Of a stretch of 64,000 nt of DNA, positions 52,665-62,094 are shown in pieces. Source of the DNA: Candidatus Mycobacterium wuenschmannii. Lineage in GTDB: Bacteria > Actinomycetota > Actinomycetes > Mycobacteriales > Mycobacteriaceae. The position numbers and the translations under genes are program-made. Below the pieces are notes generated by a model that was given only the letters and a program-made list of their open reading frames with translations, was not told where the DNA came from and ran no database searches. Each line of letters starts with the position of its first letter. Position 1 is the stretch's first letter. Where the stretch lies: positions 868,001-932,000 of the forward strand of contig NZ_CP126981.1 of the NCBI RefSeq assembly GCF_030252325.1. The letters are read 5' to 3'.

Positions 52665-54842
52665 TTACTTGGTCTTACGGAACACGAGGAGCGCGCGCTG
52701 CGGCAGCGAGACCTCATCGCCGGAGTTGACGACCAGCGTGACCGATCCGGTGGTATCCGTGGTGTCCAGCACCGCGGTCCATTCGGTCGCGTAATCGTCA
52801 GGCGGAATGATGAAGTCGACCTCGTGATCGTGGGCGTTGAAGCACATCAGGAACGAGTCGTCGACGACCCGTTCGCCGCGTGCATTGGGTTCAGGTATCG
52901 CCTCACCGTTGAGGAACACCGCGATGCTCTTGCCGAACTCCCCGCCCCAGTCCCGGGCCTGCATCTCCTTGCCGGCCGGTGTCAGCCAGGCGATGTCGCG
53001 AACCTCGTCTCCGCTGCGGATCGGCTCGCCGTCGAAGAAGCGGCGGCGACGGAAGACCGGGTGGCTCTTACGGAGCGCGGTGACTTTGCGGGTGAACTCG
53101 AGCTGGTCGCGATTCGTGTCCGTCAGAGTCCAGTCCATCCAGGACAATTCGGAGTCCTGGCAGTAGACGTTGTTGTTGCCCCGCTGACTTCGGCCGATCT
53201 CGTCGCCGTGCGCGATCATCGGCGTGCCCTGGCTGACCATCAGCGTCGCCATGATGTTGCGCATCTGGCGGCTGCGTAGCGTCAGGATCTCCGGGTCGTC
53301 GGTTGGTCCCTCGACTCCGCAGTTCCAGGATCGGTTGTGGCTCTCGCCGTCCCGGTTGTCCTCGTGGTTGGCCTCGTTGTGCTTCTCGTTGTACGACACC
53401 AGGTCGTTGAGGGTGAAGCCGTCGTGCGCGGTGACGAAGTTGATGCTGGCGCCCGGGCGCCGACTGGTCGCCTCATACAGGTCCGACGACCCGGTGAGCC
53501 GGGACGCGAACTCGCCCAGTGTTGCGGGCTCGCCCCGCCAGTAGTCACGCACAGTGTCGCGGTATTTCCCGTTCCACTCGGTCCACAAACCGGGGAAGTT
53601 GCCGACCTGGTAGCCGCCCTCGCCGATATCCCACGGCTCGGCGATCAGCTTGACCTGGCTGACGATTGGATCCTGTTGCACCAAATCGAAAAACGCGCTC
53701 AGCCGGTCGACGTCGTAGAACTCGCGGGCCAACGTCGAGGCCAGGTCGAACCGGAAGCCGTCGACGTGCATCTCGGTCACCCAGTAGCGCAGCGAGTCCA
53801 TGATCAGCTGCAGGGTGTGCGGGTTGCGCGCGTTGAGGCTGTTCCCGGTTCCGGTGAAATCCTTGTAGAAACGCAGATCCTCGTCGAGCAGCCGGTAGTA
53901 GGCGGCGTTGTCGATGCCGCGAAAGTTGATCGTGGGACCCAGTTGGTTGCCCTCGGCGGTGTGGTTGTAGACGACGTCGAGGATCACCTCGATGCCCTGC
54001 TCGTGGAACGCTCGCACCATCGATTTGAATTCGGTCACCGCCCCGCGGGCGCGCCGGTTGGCCGAGTACTGGTTGTGCGGTGCGAAGAATCCAAAGGTGT
54101 TGTAGCCCCAATAGTTTCGCAGTCCCAGATCGACCAGACGGTGATCGTGGAGAAATTGGTGCACCGGCATCAGTTCGATTGCGGTGACGTTCAACGACTT
54201 CAGGTGCTCGATGATCGCCGGGTGGCCCAGGCCCGCGTAGGTGCCGCGCTGCGCCTCTGGAATGGCGGGGTGATTCTGGGTCATCCCCTTGACGTGCGCC
54301 TCGTAGATCACCGTCTCGTGGTACGGGGTGCGGGGAGCGCGGTCGTTGGCCCAGTCGAAGTACGGGTTGATCACGACGCTGGTCATCGTGTGGCCGAGCG
54401 AGTCGGTCCGGGGCGGCGTGCCGGTCTCGGCAGGGTCTTCCTCCGCGACCGCCAAGTCGTAGGAGAACAACGCCTGGCCGAACTTGAACTCGCCGTCGAA
54501 GCATTTGCCGTACGGGTCGAGGAGAAGCTTGCTCGCATCGCAGCGATGGCCCGCCGCCGGGTCGAACGGGCCGTGGACGCGAAAGCCGTAGCGCTGACCC
54601 GGAGTGACGTCCGGCAGGTAGGCATGCCAGACGTAGCCGTCGACCTCGTCGAGGCGCACGCGGGTCTCCTGCCCGGCGTCGTCGATCAGGCACAGCTCGA
54701 CCTTCTCTGCGATTTCGGAGAACAGCGCGAAGTTGGTGCCGGTGCCGTCGTAGTTGGCGCCCAACGGATAGCTGTGTCCTGGCCAGACGGTGGCTAGTGG
54801 TGGCGGGCCTGCGGCGCTACCGGTCGGGTCTGGCGGGGGCAT
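52665..54842 (-). CDS. treX: Glycogen debranching enzyme TreX/GlgX
   Basis: A 725-residue isoamylase-type GH13 enzyme that cuts alpha-1,6 branches of glycogen to supply TreY. It has an N-terminal CBM48-like domain (GHSYPLGANYDGTGTNFALF), then EVILDVVYNHTAEG near residue 290, VDGFRFDLASTL near 360 and LIAEPWDIGEGG near 400. TAAGGT ends 6 nt before ATG 54842, suggesting a leaderless operon start. treY and treZ follow without gaps, so all three are co-expressed. Confidence 0.95.
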   Translation of the reverse strand: MPPPDPTGSAAGPPPLATVWPGHSYPLGANYDGTGTNFALFSEIAEKVELCLIDDAGQETRVRLDEVDGYVWHAYLPDVTPGQRYGFRVHGPFDPAAGHRCDASKLLLDPYGKCFDGEFKFGQALFSYDLAVAEEDPAETGTPPRTDSLGHTMTSVVINPYFDWANDRAPRTPYHETVIYEAHVKGMTQNHPAIPEAQRGTYAGLGHPAIIEHLKSLNVTAIELMPVHQFLHDHRLVDLGLRNYWGYNTFGFFAPHNQYSANRRARGAVTEFKSMVRAFHEQGIEVILDVVYNHTAEGNQLGPTINFRGIDNAAYYRLLDEDLRFYKDFTGTGNSLNARNPHTLQLIMDSLRYWVTEMHVDGFRFDLASTLAREFYDVDRLSAFFDLVQQDPIVSQVKLIAEPWDIGEGGYQVGNFPGLWTEWNGKYRDTVRDYWRGEPATLGEFASRLTGSSDLYEATSRRPGASINFVTAHDGFTLNDLVSYNEKHNEANHEDNRDGESHNRSWNCGVEGPTDDPEILTLRSRQMRNIMATLMVSQGTPMIAHGDEIGRSQRGNNNVYCQDSELSWMDWTLTDTNRDQLEFTRKVTALRKSHPVFRRRRFFDGEPIRSGDEVRDIAWLTPAGKEMQARDWGGEFGKSIAVFLNGEAIPEPNARGERVVDDSFLMCFNAHDHEVDFIIPPDDYATEWTAVLDTTDTTGSVTLVVNSGDEVSLPQRALLVFRKTK

Positions 54843-54905
54843 CACTCGACCTTAGTGGCGCTGCGATCGGCTCGCTCGGCCGCGGCGTGCATCGTCGCCG
54901 AGCGG

Positions 54906-57059
54906 TCACCACCAGCCGGTGGCCGGCCCGAGCTGGTGGCCCAGCTCGTTGGTCATGGTCCGCATGTACGTGGCCGAGAGGTGGTGAGCGTCGTGATATA
55001 CCAACACGTTTCCCTCGACGGCCGGGCAGATGTCGGCGCGGCAGACAGCGTCGCTCATGTCCAGCGGCTTGAGCATCGGGAACTGTTCGACCCAGTCCAG
55101 GGTGGGGTTGCGGTCGGCCAGCACATCGGATCGTTTGATGCCACACGACGTCGAGTCGCCGCCCTTGGCCAGGCAGTCCGACGGGTTGAACGGCTGGCCG
55201 TCTTTGACCAGCCACGGGGTGTCGCGCATGGCCAGGATCGGAATGTTGTTGTCGGAGAACGCCTGCCAGATGCCGACATACGTGCCGGGCATCACGTCAC
55301 CGGGCCTGATGTTCCACGGTCGCGTCGAGGTGGTGAACACGAAGTCCGGGTGGTCGGCGACCACCGCGTCCATCGCCTTGGGCACCCATTCGGCGCATTC
55401 CGGGTACGGATCGTTGTTGCCCATCACGAGCGGCTTCTTCTCCGTCGACAGCGCGCAGCCCATCTTCAGGTAGGTCGTCACCTTGAAGTGATGGCGACGG
55501 CCCAGGATGTCCAGCGCAGTCAGCCAGTGCTCGGCGTGTGAGCCGCCGGCCAACGCGATGGTCCGAGTGGCGTCCTTGTCGCCGTAGCTGCACTTGAGTA
55601 CGTCGGTGTTCTTGAAATCGCTGATGCATCCGTCGCGCGTGGACGGCGGGTAGTCCGTCTGGGCCTCCAGGACGGTCGGCCGCATCCGCAGGGTGGGCAC
55701 CCGTACGTGCTTGATCAGCGCGCGGGCGCCGGGGTAGTCGGTGGAACTCAGGCCGCTGAGCTCCTTGCCGCTGGCGCGTTCGACGCTGACGTGCTCGCGC
55801 CAGGTGAAGGCCGTCGCCGTCAGCGTCACCCCGAGAAGTCCGACCACCGATCCCAGCACGATCGTCGGACGCCGCAGCCGGGTCCGCCAGGGCACGGTGA
55901 CTGTGGACGTGGACGTCGGGCTGGCCGATTTGCGTTGCCGCAGCGGCTCTTCGATGTAGCGGTTGGTCAGATACGCCAGCAGGCCGGAGATCAGCAGCAC
56001 CGCGGTGCCCTCGACGACGTTGGCGTGCGCGTGGCCGGTGTAGGCCAGCCAGAAGATCAGCAGCGGCCAGTGCCAGAGATACAGCGAGTAGGCCATCTCG
56101 CCGAGTCGCACCAGCGGCGCGGTCGCCAGCAGCCGGTTGGGCAGCGGCAAATCGACCCCGTCGGCCCGGTTGGCACCGGCCAGGATGAACAGCACCGCCG
56201 CACCGACCGGGACGAGCGCCCACGGACCCGGGAACTGGCGGACCCCGTCGACCAGCGCGCCACAGGACAGCACCGCCGCCAGGGCGATGGTCGCCGCGGT
56301 CGTGCGCAGCCACATCGGCCACCGGATGTAGGGGACCAGCGCACCGATCAGGGCCCCGAGGATCAACTCCCAGGCCCGCGCGAAGCTGTTGTAGTACGCC
56401 ACCGCCTGGTTGGCCTGGTGGGCGAAGATCGCGTAGACGAATGACGCGACGGCAAGCGTGCTGAGCAACACCACGAACGCCGTCCGCAGCCGGTCGCCGA
56501 GGCGACGCCGGAAAAAATACGCGAAGCCGAAAACCAGTGCCAGGAAGGCGATGTAGAACTGGCCCTGCACTGACATCGACCAGATGTGCTGCAGCGGGCT
56601 GACCGATTCACCGGCCCGCAGGTAGTCGGCGACCGTGCTGGCCAGCTCCCAGTTCTGGTAATAGCCGAGGCTGGCCAGGCTCTGGTCGGCGAAGGTCTCC
56701 CAGCGCGTCTCCGGCTGGATCAGGACGGTCAGCGCCGCGCAGCCGGCCAGCACCACCACCAGGGCCGGCAGCAACCGGCGCACCAGCCGCACGACCTCGG
56801 GAACCGGCGCCAGCGAGGACTCCGGATTGAGCGCCGCACGCAGCAGTTTGCCGCCGAAGAAGAAGCCGGACAGGGCGAGGAAGACGTCCACGCCGCCGGA
56901 GACCCGGCCGAACCACACATGGAACATCGCGACGAGGGCGATGGCTATGCCGCGCAGCCCGTCGAGATCGAGGCGGTAGAACCCCGCCCGGTTTTCCGTC
57001 GCGGGTTGCGCGCTCTGCACAACGCCGGCGTCGGCCGAGCGGGTCGGGGAGATCGTCAT
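54906..57059 (-). CDS. OafA/YrhL-type membrane acyltransferase with C-terminal SGNH domain
   Basis: A 717-residue protein. Residues about 25-380 form an acyltransferase-3 domain of 10-11 helices (FYRLDLDGLRGIAIALVAMFHVW, IEEPLRQRK). A linker helix leads to an extracytoplasmic SGNH hydrolase-like domain (about 450-717) with GGSHAEHW and DAHHLSATYM. In the first motif the usual GDSH reads GGSH. Such proteins O-acetylate or acylate envelope polymers. It corresponds to Rv1565c and lies between the trehalose operon and ripD. Confidence 0.87.
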   Translation of the reverse strand: MTISPTRSADAGVVQSAQPATENRAGFYRLDLDGLRGIAIALVAMFHVWFGRVSGGVDVFLALSGFFFGGKLLRAALNPESSLAPVPEVVRLVRRLLPALVVVLAGCAALTVLIQPETRWETFADQSLASLGYYQNWELASTVADYLRAGESVSPLQHIWSMSVQGQFYIAFLALVFGFAYFFRRRLGDRLRTAFVVLLSTLAVASFVYAIFAHQANQAVAYYNSFARAWELILGALIGALVPYIRWPMWLRTTAATIALAAVLSCGALVDGVRQFPGPWALVPVGAAVLFILAGANRADGVDLPLPNRLLATAPLVRLGEMAYSLYLWHWPLLIFWLAYTGHAHANVVEGTAVLLISGLLAYLTNRYIEEPLRQRKSASPTSTSTVTVPWRTRLRRPTIVLGSVVGLLGVTLTATAFTWREHVSVERASGKELSGLSSTDYPGARALIKHVRVPTLRMRPTVLEAQTDYPPSTRDGCISDFKNTDVLKCSYGDKDATRTIALAGGSHAEHWLTALDILGRRHHFKVTTYLKMGCALSTEKKPLVMGNNDPYPECAEWVPKAMDAVVADHPDFVFTTSTRPWNIRPGDVMPGTYVGIWQAFSDNNIPILAMRDTPWLVKDGQPFNPSDCLAKGGDSTSCGIKRSDVLADRNPTLDWVEQFPMLKPLDMSDAVCRADICPAVEGNVLVYHDAHHLSATYMRTMTNELGHQLGPATGWW

Positions 57060-57074
57060 GATTGACAGACAATC
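57060..57074. promoter_or_regulatory. Short dyad at the acyltransferase start
   Basis: GATTG-n5-CAATC is a perfect 5-bp-arm inverted repeat directly before the minus-strand start codon. The arms equal the central part of the TetR operators at 427-480 but the spacing is one base shorter, so shared regulation is uncertain. Confidence 0.35.
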
Positions 57075-57128
57075 TACCCAAGCCGCTGGCCGACGCGCGT
57101 GCGCGAAACCCGCCCCTGAGCTGTCGGG

Positions 57129-57635
57129 TCAGGACTCCAGGACGCGGGTCAGGTACGGAACCATGTTGGTGGTGCGCGCCGTCGTGACGGTGACCGCGGG
57201 CTCGGTGGCCTCGATCATCTGGTTGCTGCCCAGGTACAGCGCGACGCTCTGAGTTCCACCCGGCCCGTAGCAGAGCAGGTCGCCCGGGCGGGCCTGTGAG
57301 GGCGCGACCTTACGACCGACGGCGCACTGTTCGGCCGAGGTGCGCGGCATTTTCACGCCGGCGCCGGCGTAGGCGTACTGGATCAGGCCGGAGGCGTCGA
57401 AGCCGACGATGTTGGCCTTCAGTCCGGTGCCGCGAGTGGGGCCGTTGGAGTTGCCGCCGCCGTACAGGAACGGCACGTTGCGCTGCGAGAGCGCGCGCTG
57501 GACGACGTAGCCGGTGCTCTGCTGGTAGCCCACCAGGGTCGGGCCGGTCGGGTCCGCGCTCGCGACGTGGGGGTTGACCATCGGCAGCGCCAACAGCAGG
57601 GCCAGGCCGGCCGGGATGGAGAAGCTGCGTTTCAT
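57129..57635 (-). CDS. ripD: RipD-like secreted NlpC/P60 protein lacking catalytic residues
   Basis: A 168-residue protein with a signal peptide (MKRSFSIPAGLALLLALP, cleavage around VASAD) and an NlpC/P60 domain. The catalytic Cys of the usual DCSG is Ala (FDASGLIQYAY) and the usual His before the VxLYLG strand is Ser (TQSVALYLG). M. tuberculosis RipD (Rv1566c) is known as a non-catalytic, peptidoglycan-binding NlpC/P60 protein. The long C-terminal tail reported there is not seen. GAGAGGTGA precedes ATG 57635. Confidence 0.9.
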   Translation of the reverse strand: MKRSFSIPAGLALLLALPMVNPHVASADPTGPTLVGYQQSTGYVVQRALSQRNVPFLYGGGNSNGPTRGTGLKANIVGFDASGLIQYAYAGAGVKMPRTSAEQCAVGRKVAPSQARPGDLLCYGPGGTQSVALYLGSNQMIEATEPAVTVTTARTTNMVPYLTRVLES

Positions 57636-57800
57636 GGTGATCACCTCTCTGTGGCCCGACGCGGTGACCGCGCGCCGTTGCCGCCATTCCGCCGATTCAC
57701 CGTGAGGGTCGCGCGTAGGCCCGCCCCGTTCGGGGGCCACGCCGCCCCCGGTTGGTGAACCGTTGAGTTCACAACAGTCACTACGCACACTGTGGCAACA
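57636..57800 (-). promoter_or_regulatory. Long structured 5' leader of ripD
   Basis: The 285-bp gap to the upstream gene contains, reading on the minus strand, GTGAAC-n6-GTTCAC (57772-57755), a GGGGGCGGCGTGGCCCCC-type stem, GGTGAATC (57701-57694) and GCGCGGTCACCGCG near the ribosome site. It looks like a structured leader. GGTGAATC recalls the c-di-AMP (ydaO) riboswitch, but the other conserved blocks of that class are not evident, so I name no class. Confidence 0.45.
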
Positions 57801-57920
57801 AATGCCTGGAAGAGCCACATTTTTGGGGGCGGTGGCGGGATTTTTTGTCGTACCGTGACCGAACGGTGATCGCAGACGGGTCAAAAGCCGAAAACCGTGC
57901 CCGCAGTTGTGATTTCGCTC

Positions 57921-58364
57921 TCACTCCGGCTGTTCGTAACCGCTGGGATCCGTATGCCAGTACCTGCCGCTGAATTCCGTGAGCGCCGCGCCTGCTCCGG
58001 AGGCGAACAGCACGAGCGCGATCGCCAGCGGCGGCCAGAAAGACAGGTACCAACCCTTCAGCAGCGAGACCAGCGGCCCGAGCAGGGCAGCGGCTACCGC
58101 GGCGCCGATCCCGCCCCACACCACGGGATAGATGTAGTAGTCGACGCCGAACGGCGCGGCCGGGCAGTCGCCCACGCAGACATCCCGGAGAAACCCGAAA
58201 AGCCTTGCATACCAATTGGTTCCGAACGCAAGCCCGGCGAGCAGTGCGAGCAGCACTACTAGCGACAGGACGTCCCAGGGCACCAGCCGCAGGCGCAGCA
58301 CACGCGGCGGTGAGTCGTCGTGGTGGTCGGGAGACGGTTTATCGAACTGCTGGGGCGACGCCAT
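57921..58364 (-). CDS. Membrane protein, Rv1567c-like
   Basis: A 147-residue protein with a hydrophilic N-terminus ([16 protein letters not shown]), then about three hydrophobic helices ([54 protein letters not shown]). Two cysteines (VCVGDCP) lie in the first loop. The function is unknown. It matches Rv1567c in size class and position between ripD and bioA. Confidence 0.75.
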   Translation of the reverse strand: MASPQQFDKPSPDHHDDSPPRVLRLRLVPWDVLSLVVLLALLAGLAFGTNWYARLFGFLRDVCVGDCPAAPFGVDYYIYPVVWGGIGAAVAAALLGPLVSLLKGWYLSFWPPLAIALVLFASGAGAALTEFSGRYWHTDPSGYEQPE

Positions 58365-58432
58365 GGTGGCTCAATGCTGCCGGATGCCCGGAATTTCTGC
58401 GACCGAACTCGCTGGCCTTACCCTCGTTCTCT

Positions 58433-59749
58433 ATGACGTCCGGGGCTGCGGAGCTGACGCCCGAGCAGGTTATTGCGATCGACGCGGCCCACCTCTGGCA
58501 CCCCTACAGCACGATCGGCGCCGAGGCGATTCCTCCGGTGGTCGCGGTGGCCGCCCGCGGCGTCTGGCTCACGCTGGTGCGCGACGGGCAGCAGATGCAG
58601 GCGATCGACGCGATGAGCTCGTGGTGGACGGCCGTCCACGGCCACGGCCATCCAGCGCTCGACGCCGCGATGACGCGACAGCTGGCCACCATGAACCACG
58701 TCATGTTCGGCGGCCTCACCCACGAGCCCGCGGCCCGGCTGGCGCAACTGCTCGTCGAGATCACCCCCGCCGGGCTGGAGACCGTGTTCTTCAGCGACTC
58801 CGGCTCGGTGTCGGTGGAAGTCGCGGTCAAGATGGCCCTGCAGTACTGGCGCAGCCGTGGCCTGCCCGGCAAACACCGGCTGATGACCTGGCGCGGGGGG
58901 TATCACGGCGACACCTTCACGCCCATGAGTGTCTGCGACCCCGACGGCGGCATGCACTCGCTCTGGTCCGACGTGCTGACCCACCAGGTCTTCGCCCCAC
59001 AGGTACCCAGCGCCTACGACCCGGCCTACGTCGCGGCGTTCGAGTCGCAACTAGCCGAGCACGCCGACGAGTTGGCCGCCGTCGTGGTCGAACCGGTCGT
59101 GCAGGGCGCAGGTGGCATGCGGTTTCACGACCCCCGCTACCTGACCGACCTGCGGGACATCTGCCGCCGACACGACGTGCTGCTGATCTTCGACGAGATC
59201 GCCACCGGCTTCGGCCGCACCGGCGCATTGTTCGCGGCCGACCATGCCGGCGTCAGCCCCGACATCATGTGTGTGGGCAAGGCGCTGACCGGCGGTTACC
59301 TCAGCCTTGCCGCGACCCTGTGCACCACCGACGTCGCGCACACCATCAGCGGCGGCGAGGCCGGGGCATTGATGCACGGGCCGACGTTCATGGCCAACCC
59401 GCTGGCCTGCGCGGTGTCCGCCGCCGCGGTCGAGTTGCTGCTCGGGCAGGACTGGCGCTCCACCGTCGCGGAGATCCGCGCCGGGCTGGTGGCCGGGCTT
59501 GAGCCGGCCCGGGACCTACCGGGCGTGACCGACGTCCGGGTATGCGGGGCCATCGGTGTCATCGAATGCGACCGTCCCGTCGACCTGGGCGTGGCGACCC
59601 CGGCGGCGCTGGATCGCGGCGTCTGGCTGCGGCCGTTCCGCAACCTGGTCTACGCGATGCCGCCGTTCATCTGCACACCGGAACAGATCACGCAGGTCAC
59701 GTCGGCGATGGTGGAGGTCGCCCGGCTGACCGGTACTCGTAGGCTCTAG
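58433..59749 (+). CDS. bioA: Adenosylmethionine-8-amino-7-oxononanoate aminotransferase
   Basis: A 438-residue class III PLP aminotransferase of biotin synthesis that makes DAPA from KAPA. Signatures: [10 protein letters not shown] near residue 20, [13 protein letters not shown] near 122, [13 protein letters not shown] (PLP-ring Asp) near 250 and the Schiff-base Lys in [13 protein letters not shown] near 283. TACCCT 8 nt before ATG 58433 indicates a short or absent leader. bioF follows after 4 bp. Confidence 0.95.
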   Translation: MTSGAAELTPEQVIAIDAAHLWHPYSTIGAEAIPPVVAVAARGVWLTLVRDGQQMQAIDAMSSWWTAVHGHGHPALDAAMTRQLATMNHVMFGGLTHEPAARLAQLLVEITPAGLETVFFSDSGSVSVEVAVKMALQYWRSRGLPGKHRLMTWRGGYHGDTFTPMSVCDPDGGMHSLWSDVLTHQVFAPQVPSAYDPAYVAAFESQLAEHADELAAVVVEPVVQGAGGMRFHDPRYLTDLRDICRRHDVLLIFDEIATGFGRTGALFAADHAGVSPDIMCVGKALTGGYLSLAATLCTTDVAHTISGGEAGALMHGPTFMANPLACAVSAAAVELLLGQDWRSTVAEIRAGLVAGLEPARDLPGVTDVRVCGAIGVIECDRPVDLGVATPAALDRGVWLRPFRNLVYAMPPFICTPEQITQVTSAMVEVARLTGTRRL

Positions 59750-59753
59750 AACG

Positions 59754-60902
59754 ATGACGCAGATCGAAACGTCCCCACTGGCCTGGCTCGAGGCACACGC
59801 CGAGCAACGCCGCCAGGCCGGACTGCGCCGCGCGCTGCGGTTGCGTCCCGCGGTCGCGGCCGAACTCGACCTGGCGTCCAACGACTACCTCGGCTTGTCG
59901 CAGCACCCCGCCGTCATCGAAGGCGGCGTGGACGCGCTGCGCACCTGGGGCGCCGGCGCGACCGGCTCGCGACTGGTCACCGGCAACACCTCGCTGCACG
60001 AGGAGCTGGAGTCCAGCCTCGCCGAATTCGTCGGTGCCGCAGCAGGACTGGTGTTCTCGTCCGGCTACACCGCCAACCAGGGCGCGGTCGTCGGGCTCTC
60101 CGGACCGGGCTCCCTGCTGGTCTCGGACACCCTGTCGCACGCCTCCCTGGTGGACGCCTGCAGACTGTCCCGCGCCCGGGTGGTGGTGACGCCGCACCGC
60201 GACGTCGATGCGGTCGACGCGGCACTGGCCGCACGGGACGAAGAGCGGGCCATCGTCATCACAGAGTCGGTGTTCTCCACCGACGGCGCGCTTGCCCCGC
60301 TGCGGGAACTGCACGAGGTCTGCCGCCGCCATCGGGCGCTGCTGATCGTCGACGAGGCCCACGGGCTCGGGGTGCGTGGCACCGGCGGGCGGGGCCTGCT
60401 GCATGAGCTGGGGCTGGCCGGCGCACCCGACGTGGTGATGACGACGACGCTGTCCAAGGCGTTCGGCAGTCAGGGTGGCGCGGTGCTGGGTTCGATCGCG
60501 GTGCGCGATCACCTGATCGATGCGGCGCGGCCGTTCATCTTCGACACCGGCCTCGCGCCGGCCGCGGTCGGCGCGGCGCTGGCCGCGCTGCGGGTCCTGC
60601 AGGCCGAGCCGTGGCGGCCCGAGGCGGTGCTGCGGCACGCCGCCACCCTGGCCGAGATCTGCGAGGTGGCCCAGGTGCCGCAGTCCGCCGTCGTCTCGGT
60701 GATCCTCGGCGAGCCAGAGGTCGCGCTGGCCGCCGCGACGGCATGCCTGGATGCCGGCGTGCGGGTGGGCTGCTTCCGGCCGCCCACCGTGCCGGCGGGC
60801 ACGTCGCGGCTGCGGCTGACCGCGCGTGCGTCGCTCGACCACGACGACCTCGAACTGGCCCGCACGGTGTTGACCGACGTGCTGGCCGCCGCACGGCGTT
60901 GA
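59754..60902 (+). CDS. bioF: 8-amino-7-oxononanoate synthase
   Basis: A 382-residue alpha-oxoamine synthase condensing pimeloyl thioester with alanine. Blocks: [13 protein letters not shown] near residue 41, GTGSRLV-like [19 protein letters not shown] near 65, [12 protein letters not shown] near 200 and the PLP Lys in [13 protein letters not shown] near 233. It is the second gene of bioA-bioF-bioD; its stop overlaps the bioD TTG start by 4 bp. Confidence 0.95.
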   Translation: MTQIETSPLAWLEAHAEQRRQAGLRRALRLRPAVAAELDLASNDYLGLSQHPAVIEGGVDALRTWGAGATGSRLVTGNTSLHEELESSLAEFVGAAAGLVFSSGYTANQGAVVGLSGPGSLLVSDTLSHASLVDACRLSRARVVVTPHRDVDAVDAALAARDEERAIVITESVFSTDGALAPLRELHEVCRRHRALLIVDEAHGLGVRGTGGRGLLHELGLAGAPDVVMTTTLSKAFGSQGGAVLGSIAVRDHLIDAARPFIFDTGLAPAAVGAALAALRVLQAEPWRPEAVLRHAATLAEICEVAQVPQSAVVSVILGEPEVALAAATACLDAGVRVGCFRPPTVPAGTSRLRLTARASLDHDDLELARTVLTDVLAAARR

Positions 60903-61579
60903 CGGTTCTGGTCGTCACCGGCACCGGGACCGGCGTCGGCAAGACGATCGCCACCGCGGCGCTGGCCGCCGCCGCCCGGCAGGCAGGCATCGCCGTCGCG
61001 GTCTGCAAGCCGGTGCAGACCGGGACCGCGACCGGTGATGACGACCTCCGCGAGGTGACCCGGCTGACCGGCATCAGCAAGGTAGTCGGGCTGGCGCGAT
61101 ACCCGGAGCCGATGGCCCCGCTGGCCGCCGCGGAGCAGGCCGGACGTTCGCTGCCCAGCAAGCAGACGATGCTGAAACTCATTCGCGCCGTGGATCATCC
61201 GGGACAATTGACCATTGTCGAAGGCGCCGGCGGCCTGCTTGTCGAGCTCGCCGCCGGCGGTGTCACGCTGCGCGACCTCGCCGCCGATCTGGCCGCCGCG
61301 GTGCTGGTGGTCACGACGGCCGAGCTGGGCACCCTGAATCACACCGCGCTGACGCTGGAATCGCTTGCTGCTCACAACCTTCCGTGTGCCGGCCTGGTAA
61401 TCGGTAATTGGCCGCTGCCTCCGGGTGTGGTCGAGGCGTCGAATCGCTCAGCGCTGGTCCGGCTCGGCACCATGCGCGCCGAATTACCAGCGGGTGCCGG
61501 GCAATTGACCATGGCCGAATTCACCGCGATGAGCGTGCACGCGTTCGACCGCGACTGGGTGACCAGCCTGCTGCGCTGA
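60899..61579 (+). CDS. bioD: Dethiobiotin synthetase
   Basis: A 226-residue ATP-dependent carboxylase closing the ureido ring of dethiobiotin. The P-loop [12 protein letters not shown] lies at residues 8-19, the KPVQTGT substrate loop near 37 and [11 protein letters not shown] near 105. Translation appears to start at TTG 60899, within the bioF stop (TTGA); the resulting length equals M. tuberculosis BioD. The next gene shares one base with its stop. Confidence 0.95.
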   Translation: MTVLVVTGTGTGVGKTIATAALAAAARQAGIAVAVCKPVQTGTATGDDDLREVTRLTGISKVVGLARYPEPMAPLAAAEQAGRSLPSKQTMLKLIRAVDHPGQLTIVEGAGGLLVELAAGGVTLRDLAADLAAAVLVVTTAELGTLNHTALTLESLAAHNLPCAGLVIGNWPLPPGVVEASNRSALVRLGTMRAELPAGAGQLTMAEFTAMSVHAFDRDWVTSLLR

Positions 61580-62088
61580 TGGTGCATTCGGTAGAGCTCC
61601 TCTTCGATCCCGATACCGAGGCGACGCTGCGTCGGATCTGGGACGATCTGGCTGACGCGGATCTGCCGAGCCGGCTCCCGGCGGGCCGCCCGCACGTGAC
61701 GGTTGCGGTGGCCGAGCGGATCGCGCCCGAAGTCGACGACCCGCTTCGCACTGTGGCGCAACAGCTTCCGCTGGAGTGCGACATCGGCGCACCGGTGCTG
61801 TTCGGCCAGTCGAATGCGGTGCTGGCCCGGCTCATCGTGCCCACGGACGGGCTGTTGGCATTGCACGCCGAGGTGCACCGCGTCTGCAAGCCCCACCTGT
61901 TGCCCGGTCCGCTGCCGCACAGCCTGCCCAGCCAGTGGACCGCGCATGTCACGTTGGCCCGCCGGATCGAGAACGCATCCGTGGGGCCGATGCTGAGGGT
62001 CGTGGGCCAACCCGCCGAGATCCGCGGTCACCTTGCCGCGCTGCGGCGTTGGGACGGCACCGAGCGCGTCGAGTACCCGATCGGCTAG
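61579..62088 (+). CDS. 2H phosphoesterase / 2'-5' RNA ligase family protein (Rv1571-like)
   Basis: A 169-residue protein with the two H-x-T/S-x motifs of 2H phosphoesterases: PHVTVAVA near residue 38 and AHVTLARR near residue 122. These enzymes act on 2',3'-cyclic or 2'-5' phosphodiesters. It is the fourth gene of the biotin operon, starting within the bioD stop. Rv1571 has the same place and length. A link to biotin is not known. Confidence 0.85.
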   Translation: MVHSVELLFDPDTEATLRRIWDDLADADLPSRLPAGRPHVTVAVAERIAPEVDDPLRTVAQQLPLECDIGAPVLFGQSNAVLARLIVPTDGLLALHAEVHRVCKPHLLPGPLPHSLPSQWTAHVTLARRIENASVGPMLRVVGQPAEIRGHLAALRRWDGTERVEYPIG

Positions 62089-62094
62089 CGACGA

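Noticed and set aside
57636..57800. c-di-AMP (ydaO) riboswitch upstream of ripD
   Set aside because: GGTGAATC is present on the coding strand, but the other conserved blocks of the class (CGCUUAAC-like start, CAGCUAACC-like end) were not found. Kept only as an unclassified leader.
58365..58432. BioQ-type operator in front of bioA
   Set aside because: No clear palindrome of the TGAAC-spacer-GTTCA kind is present in the short gap.
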